The notes under the pieces: generated by a model | Database searches by the model: none | What the model was told of the DNA's origin: nothing | The model's input: only the letters and a program-made list of their open reading frames with translations | In this document: positions 24,329-34,057 of the stretch, in pieces | Layout: every line of letters starts with the position of its first letter | Position numbering within the stretch: the stretch's first letter is position 1 | NCBI GenBank assembly: GCA_965149945.1 | Contig: CBCTTQ010000003.1 | Coordinates: 34,574-98,573, forward strand | Length of the DNA: 64,000 bases | From: JAHZFN01 sp965149945 | Lineage (GTDB): Bacteria; Bacillota; Dehalobacteriia; UBA4068; UBA4997 | Reading direction: 5' to 3' | Position numbers and translations under genes: made by a program

Positions 24329-25558
24329 CTAGCTGACATAGTTCCAAGGGCTGACACAGCTGCCGCCTACCCGCACTTCAAAATGCAGATGATTGCCGGT
24401 AGAAGCGCCGGTGCTACCCACATAACCGATGGTCTGGCCGCGGCTGACACTTTGACCCACACTCACCGCAGTGCTGCTCATATGAGCATAGAGAGTGACG
24501 GTGTTATTGCCATGGTCCACAATGACGCAGTTCCCATAGGAGCCGTAGTATCTGGACAAAATAACCGTACCGCTGTCCGCCGCGTAAATAGAGGTGCCGC
24601 CGGGCGCGGAAATATCAATGCCGGTATGCATTTTGTACACATGTTTGGTGGGATGCATTCTCATGCCATAATTACTGGTAATGGTTCGATAACTGGAAGG
24701 CAAAGGCCAGGAATAAGTACCGCTGCCGGTCTGGTAGTTTCCACCGCCGCCGGAACTGCTGCCAGAGCTGCCTCCGGAACTTTGCTGGGCAGCCTGTTCT
24801 TTTTGTTTCGCGATCAAGCTGTTAATTTCCGAAGTTAAGGCTTTGGAATCCGCCAGCATGGAATCATATTCTGCTTCCGCGGCGGCTTTTTCTTCCTGAG
24901 CAGAAGCAACCAGAGATTGTTTTTCCGACTGGGCGCTTTCCAGTTCCGCCACAACACTTTGTTTTTCAGCCTGCAGCGCTTCCATATCCGCCTTTTGCTG
25001 TTCCTGTTCCGCTTTCTTTTCTTCAATCTTATCGATACTGCTGTTGATCGTATCGATCATATTGTTATCGTATTCCAGAATTTTTTCCATATAATAAGAA
25101 CGAGTGATGAAATCTTCCATGCTGGTAGACTGCAACACAACATCCAACAGGGAAACCCGTCCGTCGATGTAATTTTGACGCAGACGATTGCTGTACGCAT
25201 CCAACTGCGTATCCAGATTTTCCTGTTCCACTTTCAACTCCGCTTCAGTTTGAATCAGTTCCACTTCCGCCTGCTCCAAAGAAGCATTGACCGCCGCCAG
25301 CTGATCCTGAGCGGCATTCAAATTGGCATTAATTGATTGCAGCTGGGACTGATATTCCGAGATGCTGTTTTTGGCATCTTTGATTTCTTGCTGCTTTTCC
25401 GCCAATTCCGACTTAATCTCTTTTTGCTTCTGCTGATAAGAGGACAAAGTGCTGGCTGCCGCCGGAGCAGGATCCAAATACACCACTCCCAAGGAAACGG
25501 CAAATGCCATCACCAAGGCGATACTCAAACGTTTCGTCCATTTTTTGTTTTTCAACAT
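24329..25558 (-). CDS. Exported coiled-coil M23 peptidase (EnvC/CwlO-like murein hydrolase)
   Basis: The 409-residue protein has a signal peptide ending near AAAS (about residue 35) and a long coiled coil (about 38-265, rich in Gln, Glu, Lys and Ala). A Ser/Gly linker (about 266-285) follows, then a C-terminal M23 LytM domain. The zinc motifs MHTGIDI and HLHFEV are intact, so the peptidase should be active. Its site after ftsX suggests control by FtsEX, as for EnvC or CwlO. The only close ribosome binding site is weak; the strong AAAGGAGGG is 23 bases upstream of the ATG. Confidence 0.92.
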   Translation of the reverse strand: MLKNKKWTKRLSIALVMAFAVSLGVVYLDPAPAAASTLSSYQQKQKEIKSELAEKQQEIKDAKNSISEYQSQLQSINANLNAAQDQLAAVNASLEQAEVELIQTEAELKVEQENLDTQLDAYSNRLRQNYIDGRVSLLDVVLQSTSMEDFITRSYYMEKILEYDNNMIDTINSSIDKIEEKKAEQEQQKADMEALQAEKQSVVAELESAQSEKQSLVASAQEEKAAAEAEYDSMLADSKALTSEINSLIAKQKEQAAQQSSGGSSGSSSGGGGNYQTGSGTYSWPLPSSYRTITSNYGMRMHPTKHVYKMHTGIDISAPGGTSIYAADSGTVILSRYYGSYGNCVIVDHGNNTVTLYAHMSSTAVSVGQSVSRGQTIGYVGSTGASTGNHLHFEVRVGGSCVSPWNYVS

Positions 25559-25701
25559 ACCTATGCGCCGTAAAGGGCTGTCCCTCCTTTAATTTCTCAA
25601 AGTGAGTCTTTTATTTGTTTCTATACAACTTCTTCTCACAAACCATTTATTAACAAACAGGAGCAAACGAACGATTGTCTCCCATTTTAATTTTCCGATC
25701 A

Positions 25702-26589
25702 TTACACCTGGATGTGCTTTCTTACGGCAATGGCAGAACCCAAAGCGCCCAGCACAATGCCCACCAAAAGCATCCAGAAAATTACCATGCCTGCTATCGA
25801 ACCGATTTCCAAGAAGGTCAAGAATTGCAGTGTGTTGACGATTTTTCCCAGTACCGCGTTGTAAGAACACAGCACAAGGATGATCGCGACAATACTACCT
25901 AACAACCCTAACAGAATCCCTTCCAAAATAAACGGCCAAATGATAAAAGAATTGCTGGCGCCTACGAACTTCATTACTTGAATTTCTTCTTTGCGCGCCT
26001 CAACGGAAAGACGAATGTTCATGGAAATCAGCACTACCGCGCATAATCCCAGCAGTACCATAATGGCAACTCCCATAATACGCAACCATTTCATCAACAG
26101 AAAAAGGTTTTCCACGGTACCCTGACCGTAACGCACCTCATCGATTTCCGGGATTTGCTCCAGTTCTTCCACAATTCCCAGCACATCTTCCGGCGTATTG
26201 GCGGAAATCGTATAGGAATTAGGCAGCGGATTGGTTTCCACCGCGTCCAAAATATTGGCGCTGTCGCCGAATTCCTCGCTCATGGATTCCAGCCCTTCGG
26301 TTTTGCTGACATATTCCACATCAGCCACTCCGGGCATCCCCTTGACTTCCGCCGAAAGGGCGTCCATTTCTTCCTGGGTCAAATCTTCGGAAATAAATGC
26401 TTTGATTTCCACAGAATTTTCCATCATGGTGGCGTTTTCATCAATGTTCATCACCAAAATACCGAAAATCCCGCAAAGATATAAGGTAATCACCACTGTC
26501 AACACGGCGGCAATGGTCATCAAAATGTTCCGGCGCAGCGAAATAAAAGGTTCCGGCAGGATATAGCGCCACTTGGTCAATCCCCTCAC
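25702..26589 (-). CDS. ftsX: FtsX cell-division ABC transporter-like permease
   Basis: The 295-residue protein has a first membrane helix (about 25-50), a large external loop (VEIKAFISEDLTQEEMDALSAE ... EVRYGQGTVENL) and three C-terminal helices with a cytosolic KEEIQVMKFVGAS coupling segment. These are all typical of FtsX. With FtsE it transmits a signal across the membrane to peptidoglycan hydrolases. I start at the GTG at 26589, which overlaps the ftsE stop (GTGA) and has a G-run binding site eight bases upstream. Another GTG three codons earlier touches that site. Confidence 0.94.
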   Translation of the reverse strand: MRGLTKWRYILPEPFISLRRNILMTIAAVLTVVITLYLCGIFGILVMNIDENATMMENSVEIKAFISEDLTQEEMDALSAEVKGMPGVADVEYVSKTEGLESMSEEFGDSANILDAVETNPLPNSYTISANTPEDVLGIVEELEQIPEIDEVRYGQGTVENLFLLMKWLRIMGVAIMVLLGLCAVVLISMNIRLSVEARKEEIQVMKFVGASNSFIIWPFILEGILLGLLGSIVAIILVLCSYNAVLGKIVNTLQFLTFLEIGSIAGMVIFWMLLVGIVLGALGSAIAVRKHIQV

Positions 26590-27266
26590 AGCAGCCACCC
26601 CCCTCTGGCATCGCCCACAATCTCGCCGTTACGCAACGCGATCACACGATTGAACATGTTGTTAACAATGCGTTTGTCGTGGGTAGCCATGATAATGGTG
26701 GTTCCCGTATCATTGATCATTTGAAAAATTTCCATCAACTCGTCGGAAGTATCCGGGTCCAAATTACCGGTGGGTTCATCCGCCAACAAAATCGGAGGAT
26801 TATTAACGATAGCTCTTGCCAAAGCCACACGCTGTTGCTCTCCGCCGGAAAGTTGCCGCGGAAAAGCATCCGCTTTGTCCAAAATATTCAATCTGTCCAG
26901 AACCAAGGGCACCGTTTCTTTGATTTCCGCCCAGGGATATTCCAACACTTTCAGGGCGAAAGCCACATTTTCAAAAACAGTCTTGTTTTCCATCAAACGA
27001 AAGTCCTGAAAAACAACGCCCGTGTTGCGGCGCAGCATCACGGTCTCTTTTGTGGATAACCGAATAATACTGCGGTTTGCTACAAAAATCTGTCCGGAAT
27101 CCGGTAAAATTTCCCGAAACAGCAGTTTGATCAGGGTGCTTTTACCGGCGCCGCTTTGCCCGGTAAGAAAAACAAAATCTCCCTTATCGATATGTAAAGA
27201 AACATTGTTAAGAGCCAGATTACCGTCTTTCTCATAAGATTTATAGACATTCGACATTGTGATCAT
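26586..27266 (-). CDS. ftsE: FtsE cell-division ATP-binding protein
   Basis: The 226-residue ABC ATPase has Walker A GQSGAGKST (36-44), Q-loop VVFQDFRLM, signature LSGGEQQRVALARAI and Walker B ILLADEPTGNLD. These motifs match FtsE closely. It drives FtsX and, through it, the M23 hydrolase encoded next. I start at the ATG at 27266 (MITMSNVYKSY). The upstream in-frame extension is non-coding in character. Confidence 0.95.
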   Translation of the reverse strand: MITMSNVYKSYEKDGNLALNNVSLHIDKGDFVFLTGQSGAGKSTLIKLLFREILPDSGQIFVANRSIIRLSTKETVMLRRNTGVVFQDFRLMENKTVFENVAFALKVLEYPWAEIKETVPLVLDRLNILDKADAFPRQLSGGEQQRVALARAIVNNPPILLADEPTGNLDPDTSDELMEIFQMINDTGTTIIMATHDKRIVNNMFNRVIALRNGEIVGDARGGWLL

Positions 27267-27526
27267 AATCTTGTTACCACCTACTCCATCCATCCTGCAT
27301 AGTTTTTTGACACAGCAAAGCGGCAACCCAAAATACCAACCCCACATAAAAAAGAAACCTGATTTTGCTTGACAGGGGCGACATTTCCTTGCCGGCGGAG
27401 CGGCAAGCCGCTCAACACTGAGTTTTCACGCGATTCTCGCAGTCACGCACTGATCACATCAGAAAAGCATAACTATACACATGGTAGGATTCCACAAAAA
27501 AGCAAAAAACCCTTCCCATAACTGGT
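27267..27526. other. Leader region of ftsE
   Basis: This 260-base stretch between the likely promoter and ftsE has a perfect GAGCGGCAAGCCGCTC palindrome (27397-27412) and a CTTGCCG/CGGCAAG dyad beside it. I recognise no known riboswitch or gene in it. Confidence 0.4.
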
Positions 27527-27555
27527 ATTTTATCGCATTTGCGTTTTTTTTGCAA
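27527..27555 (-). promoter_or_regulatory. Candidate promoter of the ftsEX operon
   Basis: On the minus strand, TTGCAA (27550-27555) and TAAAAT (27527-27532) are separated by 17 bases, about 255 bases before ftsE. Confidence 0.45.
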
Positions 27556-27718
27556 GTCCCGCGCCGAAAATTCAGATAACATTCACATTTCGCTCATGCA
27601 TAAATAGTACAAAATTATACATAACATGATTTTATTCGACACAAGATATACCGCAAGAACAGCACCTTCTCTAAATTTATCCCCAGATATTGATTCATCA
27701 AAAGCATAAAAACACAGC

Positions 27719-27751
27719 AAAAAAAGTCCCGTGAAAAAACGGGACTTTTTT
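27719..27751. terminator. Bidirectional intrinsic terminator
   Basis: AAAGTCCCGT pairs with ACGGGACTTT around a short A-rich loop, with an A-run before and T-run after. It lies between argG and ftsE and can stop transcription coming from argG. Confidence 0.85.
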
Positions 27752-27835
27752 ACATTTTTGAGAAAATTCATCTCATTTTTCTTTTTTTAGGGATAAATTC
27801 AAGTCGCATTTTATCCATTACTGCCAAACGATCAC

Positions 27836-27921
27836 CCGGTTCCGTTGCCGCGGCGTCCCTCCTGTGGAAAATTCCGAGCTTTCGGAAGATTTTTCCACGG
27901 GAAAACTCACGGGAACCGCGA
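27836..27921. other. 86-base nested imperfect palindrome past argG
   Basis: CGGTTCC and GGGAACCG form outer arms. GTGGAAAA and TTTTTCCAC form a middle stem, and TTCCGA-AGC-TCGGAA forms the tip (27865-27897). On the minus strand the tip stem is followed by TTTTCC, so it may act as the first argG terminator. The extra outer arms are unusual and could indicate a small repetitive element. Confidence 0.45.
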
Positions 27922-27948
27922 TTTGAAAATACCGTGGTCTTTTACGGC

Positions 27949-29211
27949 CTACTCTTCTTTGACAGCGGCGGGAACGCGCACTTCATCGGACAAATGTTTT
28001 TTTGCCTGATCGCCGTAAAGTTTAGCGCGAACGGTCAGCGGTAAAGCGAACAGATTGATGAAACCGGTGGCGTCTTTCTGATTGTATACCTCATCCACAC
28101 CAAAAGTAGCAAAATCTTCGCTGTACAAAGAATAGGGGCTCTTGGTACCGGCGCCGATGATGCTGCCTTTGTACAATTTCAAGCGAACCGTACCGGTTAC
28201 ATACTGCTGGGTCGAATCAACGAAAGCATCCAATGCTTCCCGCAGAGGGCTGAACCAAACACCGTCATAAACCAATTCACCGTAGCGCAGCGCCACTTGT
28301 TGTTTAAAATGCATGGTGTTGCGGTCCAGACAAAGTTCTTCCAGATTCTGATGCGCGGCATACAGCACCGTACCGCCGGGGGTTTCATACACGCCGCGGG
28401 ATTTCATGCCCACCAAGCGATTTTCCACCATATCCATCACGCCGACACCGTTGGCGGCGGCCACTTTGTTCACATAGTCTACCAATTCTACGGGTTTCAT
28501 CGCTTTGCCGTCCACTTTTACAGGAACCCCTTTTTCGAATTCTAATTCGATATATGTAGGCTGATCCGGCGCTTTTTCAGGAGGCGTGCAGATTTTCAGC
28601 AAAGAATCGAACTGAGGTTCGTTCCAGGGTTCTTCCAGATCCATGCCTTCATGGCTCAGATGCCAGAGGTTGCGGTCCATGGAGTAATTGTCTTTTTTGC
28701 TGACGGGCAGAGGAATGTTTCTGGCGGCGGCATATTCCAATGCCTGGTCACGGGATTGGATATCCCAAATCCGCCAAGGAGCGATAATTTCCAAATCAGG
28801 ATCCAGCGCTTTGACCGCCAATTCAAAACGCACTTGGTCATTGCCTTTGCCGGTAGCGCCGTGCGCAATGGCCACCGCGCCTTCCTGATGGGCGATTTCT
28901 ACCATTCTTTTGGCAATCAGCGGACGAGCGAAAGAAGTACCCAGCAGGTATTTGTTTTCATAAACAGCGCCCGCTTTCAAAGTCGGCCAAATATAATCTT
29001 CCACAAACTCGTCTTTCAAATCTTCAATGTACAGCTTGGAAGCACCGGTTTTGATGGCTTTTTCCCGCAGGGGTTCCAATTCGTCTCCCTGTCCCACATC
29101 GCCGCACATCGCAATTACATCGTATCCGTAATTTTCTTTCAGCCAGGCGATGATGATGGAAGTATCCAAACCGCCGGAATAAGCCAGAATCACTTTTTTC
29201 GCTTCACTCAT
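27949..29211 (-). CDS. argG: Argininosuccinate synthase
   Basis: The 420-residue protein has the PP-loop AYSGGLDTSIIIAWL near the N-terminus, GHGATGKGNDQVRFE-like substrate segment (AHGATGKGNDQVRFE), IAPWR and YAAHQNLEELCLD. It joins citrulline and Asp using ATP to form argininosuccinate in the cytosol. I start at ATG 29211 (MSEAKK), with AGGAG 11 bases upstream. A GTG four codons earlier sits on the binding site. It follows argD after 140 bases that hold a separate promoter. No argH is in the window. Confidence 0.96.
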   Translation of the reverse strand: MSEAKKVILAYSGGLDTSIIIAWLKENYGYDVIAMCGDVGQGDELEPLREKAIKTGASKLYIEDLKDEFVEDYIWPTLKAGAVYENKYLLGTSFARPLIAKRMVEIAHQEGAVAIAHGATGKGNDQVRFELAVKALDPDLEIIAPWRIWDIQSRDQALEYAAARNIPLPVSKKDNYSMDRNLWHLSHEGMDLEEPWNEPQFDSLLKICTPPEKAPDQPTYIELEFEKGVPVKVDGKAMKPVELVDYVNKVAAANGVGVMDMVENRLVGMKSRGVYETPGGTVLYAAHQNLEELCLDRNTMHFKQQVALRYGELVYDGVWFSPLREALDAFVDSTQQYVTGTVRLKLYKGSIIGAGTKSPYSLYSEDFATFGVDEVYNQKDATGFINLFALPLTVRAKLYGDQAKKHLSDEVRVPAAVKEE

Positions 29212-29279
29212 TGTTCGATTCACTCCTTAATAGTTTGATTTTAGGTTCCTATTTTTTCCGATTCACATCGTGCAACATC

Positions 29280-29308
29280 ATTATATCATGTTTTTTTCCG
29301 GAAAGGCA
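29280..29308 (-). promoter_or_regulatory. Candidate promoter of argG
   Basis: On the minus strand, a perfect TATAAT (29280-29285) lies about 70 bases before argG. The -35 region (TGCCTT at 29303-29308) is a poor match. Confidence 0.45.
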
Positions 29309-29351
29309 GTCTTTCAGCGGAAATTTTTCATTTTTCTCCAAAGGATTTTTT

Positions 29352-30572
29352 TCATTCCACTTCGTCTAAGGCCGCGGTCAAAATCGTCAGAAACCGATCC
29401 GCGTCTTCTTTGGTAATGGTAAGAGGCGGCATAAACCGCAGCACATCTCCGGCGGTGCAATTGATCAAAAGCCCTTTTTCCAAGCAGGACTGAACAATAG
29501 CGGCGCCCGGAACAGACAATTTCAATCCCAGCAACAACCCCTGCCCGCGGGTTCCCTCGATGAAGGAATAACGGTTTTTCAACAGCATCAGTTTTTCTTC
29601 CAGATAATGTCCCATTTTTTCAGCGTTTTCCGGCAGGTGTTTTTCCAGCATTTCTTTCACCGCCGCGACGCCCGCCGCCGTTACCAGCGGATTGCCGCCG
29701 AAGGTAGTACCGTGATCCCCGGGCCGGAAGTGCGCGGCTACTTCTTCTTTGGCCAGCATGGCGCCGATAGGAGCGCCGCCCGCCAAAGCCTTTGCCAAAG
29801 TCATGATGTCGGGTACCACACCGCTGTGCTCATAGGCAAACAATTTACCTGTCCGACCCATGCCCACCTGCACTTCGTCAAAAATCAACAATAAATGCTT
29901 TTCATCGCAAAGCCGGCGTACTTGTCGCAGATATTCCGGATCGGCGGCGATCACACCGCCCTCTCCCTGCACCGGTTCCAGCATAACCGCACAGGTGCGT
30001 TCATTAACCGCGGCACGCAAAGCGTCGATATCATTATAGGGTATATAACAGAACCCTGCCGGCAGCGGATCAAAGCCCACCTGCACCTTTTCCTGACCGG
30101 TGGCGGTCAATGTCGCCAGCGTTCTGCCATGGAAGCTTTTCAGCATGGTGATGATTTCGTATTTTTCTTCACCGGGATGAGTTTCTTTGGCGGCTTTCCG
30201 CGCCAATTTGATGGCGCTTTCATTGGCTTCAGCGCCGCTGTTGCAGAAAAACACTTTATCCAGCGCCGAATGCTCCACCAATAGTTTCGCCAGTTCCACC
30301 TGAGGCGGGATCCAGTACAAATTGGAACAATGGATCAGGCGATTCGCTTGGGTACAAACAGCGTCTACCACTCGGGGGTTGCAATGACCTACGGAATTCA
30401 CCGCAATACCCGCCACAAAATCCAAATACTCTTTGCCGTCGGCATCCCAAACTCGACAGCCTTCTCCCCGCACCATAGCAATAGGCAGCCTGCCGTAAAT
30501 ATTCATCAGGTATTGCTGCCCTTCCGCCACGATTTGGGCGTTATTTTTTTCTTCTATCATTATTTTTGCCAT
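29352..30572 (-). CDS. argD: Acetylornithine aminotransferase
   Basis: The 406-residue class III PLP aminotransferase has NSGAEANESAIKLARKA, SFHGRTLATLTATGQ, FDEVQVGMGRTGK and the PLP Lys in TLAKALAGGAPIGAM. It transaminates N-acetylglutamate semialdehyde to N-acetylornithine. Membership of the argC-J-B-D run supports ArgD rather than ornithine or GABA aminotransferase. It is 38 bases after argB. Confidence 0.94.
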   Translation of the reverse strand: MAKIMIEEKNNAQIVAEGQQYLMNIYGRLPIAMVRGEGCRVWDADGKEYLDFVAGIAVNSVGHCNPRVVDAVCTQANRLIHCSNLYWIPPQVELAKLLVEHSALDKVFFCNSGAEANESAIKLARKAAKETHPGEEKYEIITMLKSFHGRTLATLTATGQEKVQVGFDPLPAGFCYIPYNDIDALRAAVNERTCAVMLEPVQGEGGVIAADPEYLRQVRRLCDEKHLLLIFDEVQVGMGRTGKLFAYEHSGVVPDIMTLAKALAGGAPIGAMLAKEEVAAHFRPGDHGTTFGGNPLVTAAGVAAVKEMLEKHLPENAEKMGHYLEEKLMLLKNRYSFIEGTRGQGLLLGLKLSVPGAAIVQSCLEKGLLINCTAGDVLRFMPPLTITKEDADRFLTILTAALDEVE

Positions 30573-30610
30573 ACAAATTCCTTTCTTTCAAAGCGCATCC
30601 GGCGCCTGTT

Positions 30611-31513
30611 TTACAGATTATCTTTATACACCATAGTACCAATCCCTTTGTTCGTGAAAATTTCCAGCAAAATGCTGTGAGATACTCTGCCGTCCAAGAT
30701 GTGGGTGCGGTTGACACCGCCCTTCAGGGCGTCCACACAACAGAAAATTTTCGGCAACATACCGCCGGAGATAATGCCCCGTTCCACCAGTTCATCTACC
30801 TCGTTGATTTTCAGACGAGAAATCAAGGTAGTTTTATCACCGTATTTCCCATACAAGCCTTCCACATCCGTCAGCAGCACCAGTTTTTCCGCCCCCAGCG
30901 CCGCCGCCACTTTGCCCGCGGCAATATCGGCGTTGATGTTCAAACTTTCTCCGTCGGGACCGATGGCCACGGGAGAAATCACCGGAATATAGCCTTTATC
31001 CAACAGATAATCAATAAGTTCTACATTAACGGAGTCGATTTCGCCCACATACCCCAAATCACAGATTTTTTCCCTGCCTTCGGTATCAGTTTTCAAAGTT
31101 TTTTTCTGATGGGCTTTTAACAACTCGGCATCCTTACCGGAAAGACCGACGGCGGAACCGCCGGCACCGTTGATAGCGGTCACAATGCTGCTGTTCACCT
31201 TCCCCACCAACACCATTTCCACCACATCAATGGTATCGGCGTCCGTGTAGCGCAGACCGTTGATGAAATTGGATTCAATTTCCAATTTATCCAGCATCTT
31301 ATTGATTTCCGGACCGCCGCCGTGTACCAAAACCGGCCGCATTCCCACCAGCTGCATCAGCACCACATCGCGGATGACCGCTTCTTTTAGTTCTTCATTG
31401 ATCATGGCATTGCCGCCGTATTTGATCACTACGGTTTTGCCGTGAAATTTTTTAATATAGGGCAGCGCCTCCACCAAAATCGTCGCTTTTTGCAGAGGAG
31501 TAATTTCTGTCAT
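30611..31513 (-). CDS. argB: Acetylglutamate kinase
   Basis: The 300-residue amino-acid kinase has VIKYGGNAM (ATP site), VLVHGGGPEINKML (substrate site) and NINADIAAGKVAAALGAEKLVLLTDVEGL. It phosphorylates N-acetylglutamate. The N-terminal extension (MTEITPLQKATILVEALPYI) resembles the helix of arginine-inhibited hexameric enzymes, so feedback inhibition is likely (inference). Gaps to argJ and argD are 35-38 bases. Confidence 0.95.
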   Translation of the reverse strand: MTEITPLQKATILVEALPYIKKFHGKTVVIKYGGNAMINEELKEAVIRDVVLMQLVGMRPVLVHGGGPEINKMLDKLEIESNFINGLRYTDADTIDVVEMVLVGKVNSSIVTAINGAGGSAVGLSGKDAELLKAHQKKTLKTDTEGREKICDLGYVGEIDSVNVELIDYLLDKGYIPVISPVAIGPDGESLNINADIAAGKVAAALGAEKLVLLTDVEGLYGKYGDKTTLISRLKINEVDELVERGIISGGMLPKIFCCVDALKGGVNRTHILDGRVSHSILLEIFTNKGIGTMVYKDNL

Positions 31514-31548
31514 GATTTCCTTGCCTTCCTTCTTTGCGAGAACCGCCT

Positions 31549-32784
31549 TTAACTGCGGTATTCTCCGTTGATTTTTACATATTCATAGCTGAGATCGCAG
31601 CCCCACGCCGTGGCGGTCGCGTCGCCGTCATGAAATCGCAGCTGAATTTTGATTTCTTTTTCTTTCAAAACGGCAGCGGCTTCTTCTTCATCAAAAGAGA
31701 GCCCCGCGCCGCCGCTCATCAATCGAACGCGACCGCCGTCGCTGGCCAACCACAAATCCACGCCGGCAGCGTCAAAATGAGCGCCGGAATATCCCACCGC
31801 GCAGATAATTCGACCCCAGTTGGCATCTTCTCCGAAAAAGGCGGCTTTGACCAGATTGGAAGTCACGACGGCTTTAGCCGCTTTCCGCGCGTCTTCTTTG
31901 GCGGCGGCTCCCGTCACGGTACATTCCAGCAATTTAGTAGCGCCTTCTCCGTCAGTGGCAATCAACTTTGCCAAATTACAGGAAACCTGCTTCAACGCTT
32001 CCATGAACGCGGCGTAGGCAGGCGTTCCCGGTTCCGCCTCTTCATTGCCGGCCATACCGTTAGCCAACACCAACATGGTATCATTGGTGCTGGTATCTCC
32101 GTCTACCGTCACCATATTGAAGCTGTCGTCGGCGGCTTCCTTACAAGCCTGCTGAATGCCGGCGGCGGAAATTCCGAAGTCCGTAGTGATAAAACACAGC
32201 ATCGTAGCCATATTGGGATGAATCATGCCGGAACCTTTGGCAATCCCTCCCACATGGATGGTTTTGCCTTCAAACTCATATTCCACGGCGTATTCTTTCA
32301 AGAATGTATCCGTGGTGGCAATGGCGTCGGCGGCATGTTCACTGCCCCGCGCTTGGGGCGATAAATCCGCGATAACACTGGGAATACCGCCGGAAATCAT
32401 GGACATGGGCAGCTGCACCCCGATGACTCCGGTAGAGCAAACTAAAATTTTTTCTTTGGGAATACGGCTGTATCGAGCTACCAAATCCAGTGTTTTCTGG
32501 ACATTTTCCCGACCTTCATCGCCGGTACAGGCGTTAGCTACCCCGCTGTTGGCAAAAATAGCCTGCGCCTCTCCGCTTTGCACCACCTTGCGGCTCCATT
32601 CCACCGGCGCCGCGGCGAATTGGTTAGTGGTAAATACCCCGCCCACCTTCGCCATGACATCAGAGCAAATAAACGCCAAATCTTTTTTACGGGTAATACT
32701 TTCTTTAATGCCGCAGTAAAAACCTGCCGCGGAAAAACCTTTCGCGGCACAAACGCCGCCTTCTATGGGTTTGATTATTGTCAT
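31549..32784 (-). CDS. argJ: Bifunctional glutamate N-acetyltransferase / acetylornithine transferase
   Basis: The 411-residue precursor self-cleaves before Thr194, visible in HPNMATMLCF, to give alpha and beta chains. Other landmarks are VFTTNQFAAAPVEWSR, ANSGVANACTG, CSTGVIGV and DGDTSTNDT. It recycles the acetyl group from acetylornithine to glutamate. Without argA or argE here, a cyclic pathway is implied. Confidence 0.95.
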   Translation of the reverse strand: MTIIKPIEGGVCAAKGFSAAGFYCGIKESITRKKDLAFICSDVMAKVGGVFTTNQFAAAPVEWSRKVVQSGEAQAIFANSGVANACTGDEGRENVQKTLDLVARYSRIPKEKILVCSTGVIGVQLPMSMISGGIPSVIADLSPQARGSEHAADAIATTDTFLKEYAVEYEFEGKTIHVGGIAKGSGMIHPNMATMLCFITTDFGISAAGIQQACKEAADDSFNMVTVDGDTSTNDTMLVLANGMAGNEEAEPGTPAYAAFMEALKQVSCNLAKLIATDGEGATKLLECTVTGAAAKEDARKAAKAVVTSNLVKAAFFGEDANWGRIICAVGYSGAHFDAAGVDLWLASDGGRVRLMSGGAGLSFDEEEAAAVLKEKEIKIQLRFHDGDATATAWGCDLSYEYVKINGEYRS

Positions 32785-32823
32785 ACGATTTCCTCCCTAT
32801 CGCCGCCGTTCGATCGCCCGTCA

Positions 32824-33864
32824 TCAGGGAAAGAGGGGCGCCTGCCGCAACCCCATGGTTTCCGGCAGTCCGAACATCAGGTTCATATTCTGCACCGCCT
32901 GTCCCGCGGCGCCTTTCACAAGATTATCGATACAAGAACAAATGATCACCCGTCCCGTGCGGGGATCCATTTTCAAATTGATATCGCAAAAGTTGCTGCC
33001 GGCGACCCATTTGGTATGGGGCCAAACGCCTTCCGGCAGAACCCGTACAAAAAATTCATCTTGATAAGTCTCTTCATACTGTCTTCGCAAATCCACACCC
33101 GCGGCTTGTGGAGTCAACCGCGCGTAAATAGTGGAAAGAATACCTCTGGTCATGGGAGTCAGATGCGGAGTAAAATTGATCAAAGCCTGCCGGCCGCTGA
33201 CTCTGGAAAGCGTTTGCTCCATTTCCGGCGTATGGCGATGCGCCGCTACCTTATAAGCGTTGATGCTTTCATTACATTCAGAATATACCGTGGTAGCGCC
33301 AGGCGTTCTGCCGGCGCCGCTGACACCGGATTTGGAATCAATGATAATATCAGACATATCGATCAGCCCGTCTTTAGCCAAAGGATACAACCCCAGCGCC
33401 GCGCTGGTGGGGAAACAACCGGGATTGCCGATAACCGATGCCGTCTTCACCTGTTCCCGCCAGATTTCCGGCAATCCGTAAACAGCTTCGGCAGCCAATC
33501 GCGGATTTTTATGGGGCACATGATACCACTGTTCATATACCTGTACGTCAGCAAAACGGAAATCCGCCCCCAAGTCGATGACTTTAATTCCTTTTTCGTA
33601 AAGAGCCGTGGTAGGTTCCACCGCGTGACCGTGAGGCAGCGCCAAAAAAACCACATCCGTTTCCCGCGCCATACGATCGATATCCAATTGTTCTACCATC
33701 AAATCCGTATAACCGCGCAAATGGGGCCAAACTTCCAAAATGGACTTGCCGGCGTTGCTGTGTCCGGTCGTTACCCGTAGTTCCGTTTCGGGATGTTGGC
33801 AAATCAAACGACATAATTCGCCGCCGCCGTAACCCGCCGCGCCAATTACTCCAACTCTGATCAT
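32824..33864 (-). CDS. argC: N-acetyl-gamma-glutamyl-phosphate reductase
   Basis: The 346-residue protein has the NAD(P) motif VGVIGAAGYGGGELCRL at the N-terminus and the catalytic Cys150 in GNPGCFPTSAALGL, with HRHTPEMEQ supplying the active-site His region. It reduces N-acetylglutamyl phosphate to the semialdehyde. It is the first gene of argC-J-B-D, with GAGGAGG six bases upstream of the ATG and a promoter about 45 bases upstream. Confidence 0.96.
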   Translation of the reverse strand: MIRVGVIGAAGYGGGELCRLICQHPETELRVTTGHSNAGKSILEVWPHLRGYTDLMVEQLDIDRMARETDVVFLALPHGHAVEPTTALYEKGIKVIDLGADFRFADVQVYEQWYHVPHKNPRLAAEAVYGLPEIWREQVKTASVIGNPGCFPTSAALGLYPLAKDGLIDMSDIIIDSKSGVSGAGRTPGATTVYSECNESINAYKVAAHRHTPEMEQTLSRVSGRQALINFTPHLTPMTRGILSTIYARLTPQAAGVDLRRQYEETYQDEFFVRVLPEGVWPHTKWVAGSNFCDINLKMDPRTGRVIICSCIDNLVKGAAGQAVQNMNLMFGLPETMGLRQAPLFP

Positions 33865-33904
33865 TGCGATTCCTCCTCAAAGCATGCTTCTTTTTCCGAT
33901 TAAC

Positions 33905-33934
33905 ATTATACCACAAGTTCGCATGAATATGCAA
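33905..33934 (-). promoter_or_regulatory. Promoter of the arg operon with a possible ArgR site
   Basis: On the minus strand, TATAAT (33905-33910) has TTGCAT (33929-33934) 18 bases upstream. The spacer contains GCATGAATATGC (33921-33932), which resembles half of an ARG box (CATGAAT). Repression by ArgR with arginine is plausible but not shown. Confidence 0.6.
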
Positions 33935-34057
33935 TAACCTTTCGCGGGATTTTTCCAAAAATTCCTATACAAATTACTGAATATTTTTCTCTTACACCAT
34001 ATTTTATGCAAAATTAGTGTATACTTGCATATCCGCGCCAATCGAACGCTCGTCCAT

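Noticed and set aside
27583..27771. 62-codon minus-strand frame between argG and ftsE
   Set aside because: It overlaps an intrinsic terminator, has no ribosome binding site and shows no recognisable features.
32578..33780. 400-codon plus-strand frame across argJ and argC
   Set aside because: It spans two well-identified minus-strand genes and the spacer between them. There is no ribosome binding site and the composition is that of an antisense frame.
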